A stretch of DNA of 64,000 nt from Nocardia caishijiensis NBRC 108228 (GCF_001612825.1 NZ_BDBE01000025.1:124001-188000), one strand, 5' to 3'. Shown: positions 26,013 to 39,822, numbered from the stretch's first letter. Numbers and translations: made by a program. The notes: generated by a model from the sequence alone, not told the origin.

Positions 26013-26067
26013 GTTTGACAGTCATCATACTCGGCGTAGGGTCGGCCCCGTTCGATGGTTATCAAAC
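26013..26067. promoter_or_regulatory. Inverted 14-base elements between arsR-type gene and MFS gene
   Basis: GTTTGACAGTCATC (26013-26026) and the complement of GATGGTTATCAAAC (26054-26067) agree at 11 of 14 positions and face each other across 27 bases. They fill the divergent promoter region, so both genes could be controlled by the ArsR-type protein binding here. Confidence 0.5.
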
Positions 26068-26086
26068 TCACCTGATGGGGGCTGCG

Positions 26087-27286
26087 ATGGCAGCGACAAC
26101 GATGGTGCCGACCGAGACCGGTCAGCGGTGGGCGTACGGGCTGGTGCTCGCCGCCACCGGGGTGGCACTCGGTGTCTCCGGGGCGCCCGCTCCGCTGTAC
26201 GGAATCTACGAAACCGAATGGCACCTCTCGCCGTTCACCACGACGATGGTGTTCGCCGTGTACGCCGTGGCCGCGCTCGGCGCGGTACTGGTGTCGGGTC
26301 GCGTCTCGGATGTGGTCGGGCGCAAACCGGTGATCGTCGGCGCCTTCGCGACCATGATCCTCGGGCTGGTGGCCTTCCTGCTCGCCGACTCGGTGCCGAT
26401 GCTGTTGCTGGCGCGAGCGCTGCACGGCGCGGCGGTCGGTGCCACCGTGGTGGCGGGCGCCGCCGCGCTGCTGGATCTGCGGCCCGAGCGGGGCGCGCGA
26501 TCCGGTCAGCTCAGTGGTGTGGCGTTCAATGTCGGCATCGCGGTCGCGGTGCTCGGCACCGCCGTGCTCGCGCAGTACGCGCCCTCGCCGCTGCGCACGC
26601 CCTATGTGGTGATAGCGGTGGTCTGCCTTGCCGCCGCCGCGGGCATCCTGGCCCTGCGCGAGCCGCACACCGCCCGCGTGAAGGGGCGCATCACGATCGC
26701 GAAACCCGCTGTGCCGCAGGAGATCAGGGCCGATTTCTGGTTCTCCGCGATCGGGGTGATGGCGGCCTGGTCGGTCTTGGGTGTGCTGCTGTCGCTGTAC
26801 CCGTCGCTGGCCGCCGCGGAGACCGGCGTGCACAATCTCGTCTTCGGTGGGGTGGTCGTGGCCTCGACCGCGCTGGCCGCGGCCGTCGTCCAGTTGTTCG
26901 CCACCCGCATTCCCGCGCGCAAGGCCGCGATCATGGGTGACCTCGGCATGGCCGCCGCGCTGGTCGCCACCATTCCGGCGCTGGCAACGAAACAGCCTGT
27001 GGCCGTGCTGATCGCGGGACTCGTCCTCGGCGGCACCTTCGGGCTCGGCTTCGGCGGTTCGCTGCGCCATCTGTCGGAGGTGGTGCCGCCGCATCGGCGC
27101 GGTGAGACGATGTCGGCCTATTACCTGCTCGCCTACTCGTCGATGGCATTGCCGACTCTCGCGGCGGGCTGGGCGGCGACCACGTGGGGAATCGCGACGG
27201 TATTCCCGTGGTTCATCGTGATCGTCGCGGTGGCCTGTGTCCTGGCCGCACTGCTCGGATTGCGCGGAAAACGAACACAAGCCTGA
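26087..27286 (+). CDS. Major facilitator superfamily exporter
   Basis: About 399 residues with 12 predicted membrane segments. The conserved loop between segments 2 and 3 reads GRVSDVVGRKPVIV, and ARALHGAAVGA follows as in drug:proton antiporters. ATG 26087 has a run of five G residues five bases upstream. An ATG at 26075 and a longer frame from 26015 are alternatives, but the latter would include the operator. Likely exports a toxic compound and is repressed by the divergent ArsR-type protein. Confidence 0.87.
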   Translation: MAATTMVPTETGQRWAYGLVLAATGVALGVSGAPAPLYGIYETEWHLSPFTTTMVFAVYAVAALGAVLVSGRVSDVVGRKPVIVGAFATMILGLVAFLLADSVPMLLLARALHGAAVGATVVAGAAALLDLRPERGARSGQLSGVAFNVGIAVAVLGTAVLAQYAPSPLRTPYVVIAVVCLAAAAGILALREPHTARVKGRITIAKPAVPQEIRADFWFSAIGVMAAWSVLGVLLSLYPSLAAAETGVHNLVFGGVVVASTALAAAVVQLFATRIPARKAAIMGDLGMAAALVATIPALATKQPVAVLIAGLVLGGTFGLGFGGSLRHLSEVVPPHRRGETMSAYYLLAYSSMALPTLAAGWAATTWGIATVFPWFIVIVAVACVLAALLGLRGKRTQA

Positions 27287-27293
27287 CGACGTG

Positions 27294-27330
27294 CCCTGTT
27301 CGGCCCGTGCGGAACACGAGCCGAACAGGG
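27294..27330. terminator. Bidirectional hairpin between convergent genes
   Basis: CCCTGTTCGGC (27294-27304) and GCCGAACAGGG (27320-27330) form a perfect 11-bp stem with a 15-base loop, placed between the MFS stop and the VOC stop. No strong U-tract is present, as is common in high-GC actinobacteria. Confidence 0.6.
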
Positions 27331-27339
27331 TCGCGCGAC

Positions 27340-27735
27340 TTATGTCGGCCAACCGCCGTAGGGCACGGTGATCAGTTCCATGAAATGGCCGTTGGGATCG
27401 AGGAAATACACACCTCGGCCCCCGTCGTTGTGATTGATCTCGTTGACGCCGTGCTGCTGCGGGTCGGCCCAATGGTCCAGCTTGTACCGCTGGATCTTGG
27501 CGTATGCCGCGTCGAACTCGGCCTCGGTGACGAGGAACGCGTAATGCTGCGGCTGGATCTCGGAAATGAACGGTGGCACCTTCGCGAAATCGAAGGTGAC
27601 GCCGTTGTCGAGTGGGAGGGGAATGAACGGCCCCCACTCTTTTCCTATGTCCAACCCGAGGATGTCCGCCCAGAATTCGGCGGTTTCCCTATTGTCCTGA
27701 CATCCGACAATGGTGTGATTGAACTGAACTGACAG
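27340..27735 (-). CDS. VOC family (glyoxalase/bleomycin-resistance fold) protein
   Basis: About 131 residues covering one vicinal-oxygen-chelate domain. A His near the start (VQFNHTIVG) and a Glu near the end (GHFMELITV) are the usual metal ligands. Substrate is unknown. The start is uncertain. An excellent AAGGAG lies seven bases before a CTG codon at 27735, exactly where the domain should begin, while the nearest ATG (27819) would add 28 unrelated residues. I therefore annotate the rare CTG start. Confidence 0.75.
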   Translation of the reverse strand: MSVQFNHTIVGCQDNRETAEFWADILGLDIGKEWGPFIPLPLDNGVTFDFAKVPPFISEIQPQHYAFLVTEAEFDAAYAKIQRYKLDHWADPQQHGVNEINHNDGGRGVYFLDPNGHFMELITVPYGGWPT

Positions 27736-27870
27736 GGGATTTCTCCTTGGTTCGTGACGGCGCCGACCCTGGGCTCGGTACAAGGCGGCCGACAGGAGCA
27801 CCGTCACCGGAAACGACATTAACGCCGAATCCCCGGCCCGGCAATACCGGTGGCGCGGTAGGTTCGCGCC

Positions 27871-28977
27871 ATGAGGATTCGTGGAGCCGTTCTCGACCGT
27901 GTCGCCGATCCGGCGCCGTTCGCCGCGTCGCGGCCGATCACCGTGTGCGAACTGGAGCTGACGGGGCCGGGTGACGGCGAGTTGCTGGTGCGGATCGAGG
28001 CGGCCGGGCTGTGTCACTCGGACCTGTCGGTGGTCGACGGCAACCGGGTGCGCCCGGTGCCGATGCTGCTCGGGCACGAGGCGGCAGGCATCGTCGAAGC
28101 GGTCGGTCCCGGCGTCGACGACGTGGCGGTGGGACAGCGCGTGGTGATGACCTTCCTGCCGCGCTGCGGCGATTGCGCGGGCTGCGCCGGCAACGGTCGC
28201 ACGCCGTGCGGGCCCGGCAGTGTCGCCAACAACGCGGGCGAGCTGCTCGGCGGTGGTCGGCGGCTGCGTCGCGACGGCGAGGAAGTGCACCACCACCTGG
28301 GAGTTTCCGGATTCGCCACACACGCCGTGGTGGATCGACGGTCGGTGGTCCCGGTCGACGACGACGTACCATCGGAGGTCGCCGCCGTGCTCGGCTGCGC
28401 GGTCCTCACCGGCGGCGGTGCGCTGCTCAACGCCGCGAAACCGGGTGCGGGCGATCGGATCCTGGTGGTCGGTCTCGGCGGCGTCGGGATGGCGGCGGTG
28501 CTGGTCGCGGTGTCGCTCGGTCTCGGCGAGGTGATCGCCGTCGACACGGTGCCCGAAAAGCTCGCGCTGGCACGCGAATTCGGCGCCACCGCCGCCTTCA
28601 CCCCGGCCGAGATCGCCGACAAGGGGGTGAATGCCGACGTGGTGATCGAGGCGGCGGGCAACGTGCGCGCCTTCGAGACCGCCGTCGCCGCGACGGCACC
28701 CGGTGGTGTCACGGTGACGGTCGGCCTGCCCGCACCCGAGGCCACCGCCACGATCTCCCCGCTCGCGTTGGTGGCCCAGGGTCGGACCATCATCGGCAGC
28801 TACCTCGGCTCGGCCGTGCCCGCCCGCGACATCCCCGAGTACGTGCGCAGGTGGCGCGCCGGGAAACTGCCGCTGGAACGGCTCGTGTCGGCGCGTATCG
28901 GACTCGATGCGGTGAACGAGGCCATGGACGAACTCGCCGCCGGTGCCGCGCTGCGGCAGGTGATCGTCTTCGACTGA
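27871..28977 (+). CDS. Zinc-dependent alcohol dehydrogenase, MDR family
   Basis: A 368-residue medium-chain dehydrogenase. The catalytic zinc site is indicated by GLCHSD and GHEAAG. The structural-zinc lobe has a cysteine cluster (RCGDCAGCAGNGRTPC). The nucleotide fold contains GLGGVG, with an Asp (VIAVDT) that favours NAD over NADP. Family members oxidise alcohols or act in formaldehyde/mycothiol metabolism; the substrate is not decided here. It stands alone between the VOC gene and dapB. Confidence 0.87.
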   Translation: MRIRGAVLDRVADPAPFAASRPITVCELELTGPGDGELLVRIEAAGLCHSDLSVVDGNRVRPVPMLLGHEAAGIVEAVGPGVDDVAVGQRVVMTFLPRCGDCAGCAGNGRTPCGPGSVANNAGELLGGGRRLRRDGEEVHHHLGVSGFATHAVVDRRSVVPVDDDVPSEVAAVLGCAVLTGGGALLNAAKPGAGDRILVVGLGGVGMAAVLVAVSLGLGEVIAVDTVPEKLALAREFGATAAFTPAEIADKGVNADVVIEAAGNVRAFETAVAATAPGGVTVTVGLPAPEATATISPLALVAQGRTIIGSYLGSAVPARDIPEYVRRWRAGKLPLERLVSARIGLDAVNEAMDELAAGAALRQVIVFD

Positions 28978-29035
28978 CCTCGACGCCCCCGGCCGTCCCG
29001 TGCTCGTTAGGCTTGCGGACAAGCGGAAACGATGA

Positions 29036-30291
<1,256 letters not shown>

Positions 30292-30294
30292 CTC

Positions 30295-30747
30295 ATGGCC
30301 CGGTTGCTCATCGTCCACCACACCCCCTCGCCGCACACCCAGGCGATGTTCGAAGCGGTCCTGTCCGGGGCGACCGACCCGGAGATCGAGGGCGTGGAAG
30401 TGGTGCGCCGAGCCGCACTTGCCGTCACCGCCGTCGACGTGCTGGCGGCCGACGGCTACCTGCTCGGCACTCCAGCCAACCTCGGCTACATGAGCGGCGC
30501 CCTCAAACACGCCTTCGACACCATCTACTACCCGTGCCTCGACTCGACGCGCGGTCGCCCCTACGGCCTGTACCTGCACGGCAACGAGGGCACCGAGGGT
30601 GCCGAGGCGAGCGTCGAGCGGATCACCACCGGGCTCGGGTGGACGCGGGCGGCCGCGCCGGTGGTGGTGTCGGGGCCGCCGGGCAAGGCCGAACTGGAGC
30701 GTTGCTGGGAGCTCGGCGCCACCATCGCCGCAGGTCTGATGGGGTGA
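30295..30747 (+). CDS. Flavodoxin / NAD(P)H-dependent FMN reductase-like protein
   Basis: A 150-residue flavodoxin-fold protein. It starts with LLIVHHTPSPHTQ, a typical FMN phosphate-binding loop, followed by ADGYLLGTPANLGYMSG, which contacts the isoalloxazine ring in this family. It lies three bases after the membrane-protein gene and matches the third gene of the mycobacterial dapB cluster in position. It probably serves in electron transfer or quinone reduction. Confidence 0.82.
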   Translation: MARLLIVHHTPSPHTQAMFEAVLSGATDPEIEGVEVVRRAALAVTAVDVLAADGYLLGTPANLGYMSGALKHAFDTIYYPCLDSTRGRPYGLYLHGNEGTEGAEASVERITTGLGWTRAAAPVVVSGPPGKAELERCWELGATIAAGLMG

Positions 30748-30861
30748 GCGGGGTTCGCCCCGAATTCTGGTGGCTGACATCACGGCCGCCGATACGGTAG
30801 AACTCGACTCCGACGTGTTGCGGGCTGGCCGCGGATGGGTGTTCGAGATGGGGAGTGGTCG

Positions 30862-31527
30862 GTGACCGAGGTGCAGACGGTGCGACGGATCGGGCTGGTC
30901 GAGGACCACGAATCGGTGGCGATCGGGTTGGCCGCCATGCTCGGCCCGGAACCCGACCTGGAACTGGTCGCCACCGCCGAGACCGTCGCGGGTCTGCTCG
31001 CCGATACCGACGACCTCGACCTGGTCGTGCTCGACCTGCGCCTGCCCGACGGGTCGAGCCCCGAGGACAACGTCACCGCGCTGCGCGAGCGCGGTATCGA
31101 GGTGCTGGTGTTCACCGGCGCCGACAACGCCTTCCTCGTCCGTTCGGCCGCCAAGGCCGGTGTGCTGGGGGTGCTGCGCAAGTCCGAGGGTGCGGCCACC
31201 GTGGTCGACGCCGTTCGCCGCGCCGCCTCCGGCGAACAGGTGGTCACCACCGACTGGGCCGCCGCCATCGACGGCGACCCGCAGCTGTCCGACGTGGGCC
31301 TGAGCCCGCGCCAGGAGGAAGTGCTCATGCTCTACGCCTCGGGCGAGAAGGCCTCGCGCGTGGCCAGGCTGACAGGACTGTCCGAACAGACGGTCAACGA
31401 CTACCTCGGCCGCATCCGACAGAAGTACGCCGACGCCGGCCGCCCCGCGCCGACCAAGACCGACCTGTACAAACGGGCCGTCGAGGACGGGTGGCTGCCC
31501 GTGCCGGAGAGGCAGCAGCGCACGTGA
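30862..31527 (+). CDS. LuxR-type response regulator
   Basis: About 221 residues. The receiver domain has acidic residues in LVEDHE, the phospho-acceptor in VVLDLRLPDG and a Lys in LRKSEG. The C-terminal helix-turn-helix runs from LSPRQEEVLMLYASG to LSEQTVNDYLGRI. GTG 30862 is chosen (GGGAG six bases upstream); nine earlier in-frame codons lack similarity. The stop overlaps the start of a sensor kinase gene (GTGA), so partner and regulator are co-translated. A second sensor-like gene follows. Confidence 0.88.
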   Translation: MTEVQTVRRIGLVEDHESVAIGLAAMLGPEPDLELVATAETVAGLLADTDDLDLVVLDLRLPDGSSPEDNVTALRERGIEVLVFTGADNAFLVRSAAKAGVLGVLRKSEGAATVVDAVRRAASGEQVVTTDWAAAIDGDPQLSDVGLSPRQEEVLMLYASGEKASRVARLTGLSEQTVNDYLGRIRQKYADAGRPAPTKTDLYKRAVEDGWLPVPERQQRT

Positions 31528-32738
31528 GCACCGCGGTCGCCGCCGCGCCCGCACCCGCCGCCGAGATCGACCTCTCGCACGCGGCGACCGAGCAGATCCT
31601 GCGCAGACTGGGGGTGGTCATCGGGATCGGTGCGCTGATGGTGATGACCCTCGAACTGCCCGCGGTACTGGTGCAGCCGGTGTACCTCGCCCGCTGGCCC
31701 GAGATCCATCTCGTGTCGGCCTATCTGCTGTTCGCGGTACTGGCGATCGTGTCGGCGCGTGGTCCGGTGCGCGCGATCCGGCGCGCGGCCGGGGCGGCCG
31801 CGGTGGTCTATCTCGCGGCGGCGGCGGTGACACCGCTGCTGTACTCGGTGACCTACATCGGTTCCTTCGCGTCCTGGCCCTACCGTGGGCTGGCCGTCGG
31901 CGCGCTGGCGGCGGGGCTGGCCTGGCCGCGCCGGGTGGCGGCGGTTTTCGTCGCGCTGCTGGCGACGGTGGCGGCGATCTCGAATGTGCTGGTGATCCCG
32001 GGGAGTTCGGTATGGACGCTGGTGGGCGACATCACCCGGGCGCTCGGTGTGGCCGCGCTGTTCCTGTGGTGCGTGGTGTACGCGCGGGCCGCCGCCGAAC
32101 GTGTCGACCGGGAGGCCATCCGGCAACGGGTCCGTGCCGCCACCGTCGCGGCGACCACGGCCCGAGAACGCGAGGGTGCCCGCTTCGCCGCACTCATCCA
32201 CGACGCGGTGCTGTCGACCCTGCTCGAGGCCTCCCGCAGCGCCGGGTCGACCGCCGTGCTGCGCCGTCAGGCCGCGCGCACCCTCGAACAGCTCGAACAG
32301 TCACGCAACGCCCCCGAGGTCGACCACTTCGACGCCGCCGCCACGGTCGAGTTCCTGCGCGACGCGGTGCGCGAGGTGGATCCCGAACTGCCCGTGCGGG
32401 TTTCCTCCCGCGGCGCCGACCTGTGCCTGCCCGTGGAGTCGGCGCGGGTGCTCGGCGCGGCTCTCATGGAGGCGGTACGCAACAGCTTGCGCCACGCGGG
32501 CGCCCCGGGTCGGCCTGTTCGGCGTGGGTTGTCGGTCACCATCGCGACCGGTGGCATCCGGGTGGTGCTCACCGACGACGGCGTCGGATTCGACCCGGCC
32601 CGGGTGCCCGCCGACCGGATGGGCATCGCGGGCAGCATCCTGGCCCGCATGCGCACCCTCGCGGGCGGTGCGGCGTTCGTCGAGTCCGCGCCCGGCGCGG
32701 GGACCGTTGTCACCCTGGTGTGGGCCAGCGATGGCTGA
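31524..32738 (+). CDS. Membrane sensor histidine kinase
   Basis: About 404 residues. Roughly five hydrophobic segments span residues 30-185. A dimerisation segment with the likely phospho-His in FAALIHDAVLSTLLEA follows, then an ATPase domain with an N-box (GAALMEAVRNSLRHAG) and a G-box (VVLTDDGVGFDP). Its GTG start overlaps the regulator stop, and its 3-prime end overlaps the next gene by eight bases. The histidine motif diverges from the usual E-HD pattern by lacking the arginine-rich ERxRIAR segment, but is recognisable. Confidence 0.85.
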   Translation: MSTAVAAAPAPAAEIDLSHAATEQILRRLGVVIGIGALMVMTLELPAVLVQPVYLARWPEIHLVSAYLLFAVLAIVSARGPVRAIRRAAGAAAVVYLAAAAVTPLLYSVTYIGSFASWPYRGLAVGALAAGLAWPRRVAAVFVALLATVAAISNVLVIPGSSVWTLVGDITRALGVAALFLWCVVYARAAAERVDREAIRQRVRAATVAATTAREREGARFAALIHDAVLSTLLEASRSAGSTAVLRRQAARTLEQLEQSRNAPEVDHFDAAATVEFLRDAVREVDPELPVRVSSRGADLCLPVESARVLGAALMEAVRNSLRHAGAPGRPVRRGLSVTIATGGIRVVLTDDGVGFDPARVPADRMGIAGSILARMRTLAGGAAFVESAPGAGTVVTLVWASDG

Positions 32739-33756
32739 GCGGGACCTGCCGTTCGGGATGCGCGACCTGTTCGGCCTCAGCGACGGCACCGCCTGGCTGT
32801 TCGTCGTCATCTTCGAAGCGACCATCGTGATGCACCTGCGGGTGAACTTCGGCGTCGCCCCACCGCTGGCCGCCACGGCCGCGCTCCTGCTGATGGCGGC
32901 GGCCGCGCTGGTGGTGCTGGTCTTTCCGATGGACCCGCTGCCCTGGCCGCCGACGGTGTTCGTCGCGGCCGCCGGACCGATGGCCATGGCGCTCACCGTG
33001 CCGTGGGTACAGAACCCGTCGGGCTTCTCCAATCAGCTGTGGACGGCCTACCCCACGTCGTATCTGCTGGCGATGCTCATCCTGCGCGGGCGGGTGGGCG
33101 CGGCCTGGCTCGGGGTCGCCGCGGCCGCGTCGGTGCTCATGACGCTCGGGGTCTTCACCGACTGGCACGCCGAAACGGTGGTGCGCGCGTTGACCCCGGT
33201 CGCCACGGTCGGCGCGGTGACGGTGTTCATGGCCATCGTGCGGCCCACCCAGCGTTCGCTGCGCGAACTGGGGTCGCAGGCGAATCTGCGCGCCGCCACC
33301 GAGGCGGCGCTGCACGCGGCGACCGCCGAGCGCGACCGTCAGCTGGTCCGGCTCGACCAGGTGGCCGGGCCGATCCTGACCCGCATCGCCGAGGGGCGCG
33401 AACTCACCGACGCCGAACGCGAACAGTGCCGCCTGCTGGAAGCCGAACTGCGCGACGGTTTGCGCGCGCCGGAACTGGTCACCGAACGTCTCAGCGCCGC
33501 CGCCCGGGGCGCGCGGGCGCGCGGTGTCGAAGTGACTCTGCTCGACGACGGCGGGTTCCGTGGAGTCCCGGAATGGGTGCGGCGCAACGTGATCGAGGCC
33601 GCCGTGGAGGCGCTCGACGCGGCCGTGGCCGGCACCGTGACCGTGCGGGTGCTGCCCATCGGCCGACGCTGGGTGGCGACCGTGTTGGCCGCCGGACCCG
33701 ACGGCGACCGACGGGTCGAGATCGACACCGCCGGTGAGGTGCGGGTTTCCACCTGA
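32731..33756 (+). CDS. Sensor-kinase-like membrane protein lacking catalytic motifs
   Basis: A 341-residue protein with about five hydrophobic segments (residues 20-170), a helical region (RSLRELGSQANLRAATEAAL and on) and a C-terminal domain with the outline of a HATPase fold. It has no phospho-His motif and no clear N-box or glycine lid. It overlaps the preceding kinase gene by eight bases, so it is part of the same unit. I infer an accessory or regulatory sensor that dimerises with, or modulates, the neighbouring kinase. A diverged true kinase cannot be excluded. Confidence 0.65.
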   Translation: MAERDLPFGMRDLFGLSDGTAWLFVVIFEATIVMHLRVNFGVAPPLAATAALLLMAAAALVVLVFPMDPLPWPPTVFVAAAGPMAMALTVPWVQNPSGFSNQLWTAYPTSYLLAMLILRGRVGAAWLGVAAAASVLMTLGVFTDWHAETVVRALTPVATVGAVTVFMAIVRPTQRSLRELGSQANLRAATEAALHAATAERDRQLVRLDQVAGPILTRIAEGRELTDAEREQCRLLEAELRDGLRAPELVTERLSAAARGARARGVEVTLLDDGGFRGVPEWVRRNVIEAAVEALDAAVAGTVTVRVLPIGRRWVATVLAAGPDGDRRVEIDTAGEVRVST

Positions 33757-33792
33757 CCCGAACCTGTCGTACCCCTGTGCCAGGGTGATGGC

Positions 33793-34992
33793 ATGCAGCG
33801 GATGAATGCGGCGGCGGCCCGGCGGATCGCGCTGGCCGCCCAGGGTTTCGGCAAACGCCGTCCGGCCAACCCCAAGCGGCGGGCGATTCTCGATGTGGTG
33901 GCCAGAACCCGTCTGCTGCAACTGGATTCGGTCTCGGCGGTGGTCCGCGCCCACTACGCGCCGGTGTTCAGCCGGATCGGCCCCTACGACCGCGCCCTGC
34001 TCGACGGCGCCGCCTGGAGCGACAGCCCACGGGCCCGGCGTGGTCTCGTCGAGTACTGGGCGCACGAGGCCGCGCTCATCCCCGTCGCCGACTGGCCGCT
34101 GATGCGGTGGCGGATGGCCGAATACGAGCACGGCCGCTGGGCGGGCATGCGCAAGGCGGCCGAACGCAACCCGACGCTGGGCAAGGACATCCTCGACGTC
34201 GTCACCGAGGTCGGCGCGGCCAGCGCGCGGGAGATCGAACGCCACCTCGAACTCGACAAGCCGAGGGCCAAGGGCAGCTGGTGGAACCTCAGCGACACCA
34301 AGCTGGTCTGCGAGCAGCTGTTCGCCGCGGGGGAGTTGTCCACCGCGCGCCGGGTCGGCTTCACCCGCCACTACGACCTCACCGAGCGCGTCGTGCCCGC
34401 CGACGTCCGCGCGCGCGAGGTCGCCGAAGCCGATGCGGTGCGCGAACTGGTGCGTCGCGCGAGCCGAGCCCTCGGCGTCGCCACCGAACCCGACCTGCGC
34501 GACTACTACCGTCTCAACCGACGCCAGAGCGCACCCGCCATCGCCGAACTCGTCGACGCGGGCGAACTCGTGCCGGTCGATGTCGACGGCTGGGACGCAC
34601 CGGCCTACCTGCACCCGGAGGCGAGCACCCCGCGCCGGATCACGGGGTCGGCCCTGCTGTGCCCGTTCGACCCGCTGATCTTCTTCCGCCCGCGCACCCA
34701 GCGGATCTTCGACTTCCACTACCGCATCGAGATCTACACCCCCGAACCCCAACGGGTGCACGGGTACTACGTGTTCCCGTTCCTGCTCGACGGCAAGCTC
34801 GTCGGCCGGGTCGACCTGCGCGCCGAACGCGCGACCGGGCGCCTGCTCGTGCCCGCCGCGTTCGCCGAGCCAGGCCACGCCACCGCCGAGACCGCCCACG
34901 CCCTGCGCGGCGCGCTGCGGGAGATGGCGGACTGGCTCGAACTCGACGAGGTGGTGATCGGCGACCGCGGCGACCTGGCCCCGCTGTTATGA
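33793..34992 (+). CDS. YcaQ/AlkX-type DNA glycosylase (winged-helix)
   Basis: A 399-residue protein of the HTH_42/YcaQ family. The family motif QxD is visible in LLQLDSV near residue 45, and the conserved WxHEAALIP segment follows (YWAHEAALIPVADW). The C-terminal half contains the DPLIFFRPRTQRIFDF and YYVFPFLLDGKLVGRVD regions. Characterised members unhook DNA interstrand crosslinks and remove bulky N7 adducts. A resistance role against a self-made or foreign alkylating compound is possible but unproven. Confidence 0.87.
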   Translation: MQRMNAAAARRIALAAQGFGKRRPANPKRRAILDVVARTRLLQLDSVSAVVRAHYAPVFSRIGPYDRALLDGAAWSDSPRARRGLVEYWAHEAALIPVADWPLMRWRMAEYEHGRWAGMRKAAERNPTLGKDILDVVTEVGAASAREIERHLELDKPRAKGSWWNLSDTKLVCEQLFAAGELSTARRVGFTRHYDLTERVVPADVRAREVAEADAVRELVRRASRALGVATEPDLRDYYRLNRRQSAPAIAELVDAGELVPVDVDGWDAPAYLHPEASTPRRITGSALLCPFDPLIFFRPRTQRIFDFHYRIEIYTPEPQRVHGYYVFPFLLDGKLVGRVDLRAERATGRLLVPAAFAEPGHATAETAHALRGALREMADWLELDEVVIGDRGDLAPLL

Positions 34993-35003
34993 ACGGGTGC
35001 GCG

Positions 35004-38509
<3,506 letters not shown>

Positions 38510-38517
38510 CCCACACA

Positions 38518-38556
38518 CGAAAACCGCCGGGTGACGTTGTCGCCCGGCGGTTTTCG
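38518..38556. terminator. Rho-independent-type terminator after rnj
   Basis: CGAAAACCGCCGGG and CCCGGCGGTTTTCG form a perfect 14-bp stem with an 11-base loop. The A-run and T-run at the stem ends let it act in both directions between the convergent rnj and lipoprotein genes. Confidence 0.8.
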
Positions 38557-38563
38557 TCGTTTC

Positions 38564-39112
38564 TCAGGCCTGGCAGGCCGCGGAGTCGAGCTTGGCCGAC
38601 TTCACGATGTTGCAGGCGAAGGTGTGCGACACCTTCCACGACTCGTCCTCGGCGACGAAGTCGATGAAGGCGTCCTGCACGGGCTGGCCGTCGATGGTGA
38701 CATCGGCGTCGGCCTTGAGCTTGCCGTCGGTGGGGTCGCCCACCTTGGTGATGGTGACCTTCACATTGTTCTTGTTGGCGGCATCGACGAACTTGTCGAC
38801 CAGCATCGGGTCCTGGTCGGCGTCCTCGATGTAGGTCTTCTTCTCGTCGCCGGTGAGCTGACCGGCCAGCGCCTTGTTGATGCGCGCGTTGAGTTCCTCG
38901 GCGGTCGGCTTGGGCAGGTTCGGCGGGGTGGTCGCGGCGACATCGCCGCCTTCTTCCTTGTCCTGCTTGGCCGTACCGGACTCGAAGGCGGCCGCGGTGG
39001 TGGTGGCGCCCGCATTGCTCGACTCGGTGTCCGAGGAAGCGCACGCGCTCAGCCCCAGCGAAGCGACGAGCGCGACGAGGACGGCGGCGGTCTTGATCGG
39101 TCGGTTGTTCAC
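38564..39112 (-). CDS. Secreted lipoprotein, DUF4878-like
   Basis: About 182 residues: a short positive N-terminus, a hydrophobic stretch and a lipobox LSAC, so it is predicted to be lipid-anchored outside the cytoplasmic membrane. A Ser/Thr/Glu-rich linker precedes a globular C-terminal domain of about 100 residues with a cone-like beta sheet (VKVTITKVGD to DESWKVSHTFACN) and two more cysteines. GTG 39112 is chosen because GGGAG lies five bases upstream; an ATG four codons earlier is an alternative. Function unknown. Confidence 0.75.
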   Translation of the reverse strand: MNNRPIKTAAVLVALVASLGLSACASSDTESSNAGATTTAAAFESGTAKQDKEEGGDVAATTPPNLPKPTAEELNARINKALAGQLTGDEKKTYIEDADQDPMLVDKFVDAANKNNVKVTITKVGDPTDGKLKADADVTIDGQPVQDAFIDFVAEDESWKVSHTFACNIVKSAKLDSAACQA

Positions 39113-39145
39113 TACAACTCCCATGATGGTGTCGAAACGGTCGGG

Positions 39146-39538
39146 CTAGAGCTGGTAGCCGCTGGTGCAGTTCCAGTGCTTGATCGAGGCATTGCCCGGA
39201 TTGCGGTTCAGCGCTTCGCGTTTGGCGCCACCGATGGTCGAGGCGGAGCCGTAGCTCCACCAGCCGCGCGAGATCGCGATGGCTCCGCAGCCGTTGCGGT
39301 AGGAGACCTTCACGTCGCAACCGCCGCCGCCCCCACCGCGTCGGCAGGCGGCCATGGCGCCCGCCTCGGCGTCGGCATAGCTGCCGTAGTCGGTCGCGTA
39401 CCCGTACACCCCCGATTTGACCGACGCCGCGATGGCGCCGTAGTAGCCCGACTGCGCCTGGGCCGGTGCGATGTGCCCCGCGAACATGGTCGCGACGGCG
39501 GCACCGAGCACGGCGGCGCTGGTGAGCATTCTCTTCAC
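39146..39538 (-). CDS. Secreted DUF4189-type small protein
   Basis: A 130-residue exported protein. The signal peptide ends near APAQAQ (about residue 29). The mature part has the DUF4189 pattern: YGAIAAS, repeated GYATDYGSYADAEAGAMAAC, a glycine run, then cysteines that could form two disulfides, and WWSYGSAS. Such proteins are common in Nocardia and mycobacteria; their job is unknown. GTG 39538 or ATG 39529 may be the start. It precedes the lipoprotein gene by 33 bases on the same strand. Confidence 0.75.
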   Translation of the reverse strand: MKRMLTSAAVLGAAVATMFAGHIAPAQAQSGYYGAIAASVKSGVYGYATDYGSYADAEAGAMAACRRGGGGGGCDVKVSYRNGCGAIAISRGWWSYGSASTIGGAKREALNRNPGNASIKHWNCTSGYQL

Positions 39539-39822
39539 TTGTTCCCCTTCATACGCATGGGTCGACGACCCGATGGAGCGCAGTCAAAGTACCGAGCGGT
39601 GTGCTGCCCGCGCCACTGCTGACAGCCCAGAACGGCGGAAATGCTGGAAATCGGCAAGGATTCGGTAAGCGACGGGCCGCGAAACGCCCTCGATCCGGGA
39701 TTTCCGCGCGTTGACCGGCGGGCCCGCGACCTGCGGGTCCGGCACGTATCGGCGGTCACATCGACCGTGGGACCAGTGTTGCGGATGGTCTCGATGGTGT
39801 GCGAGCGGCTAGCCTGATCGTC

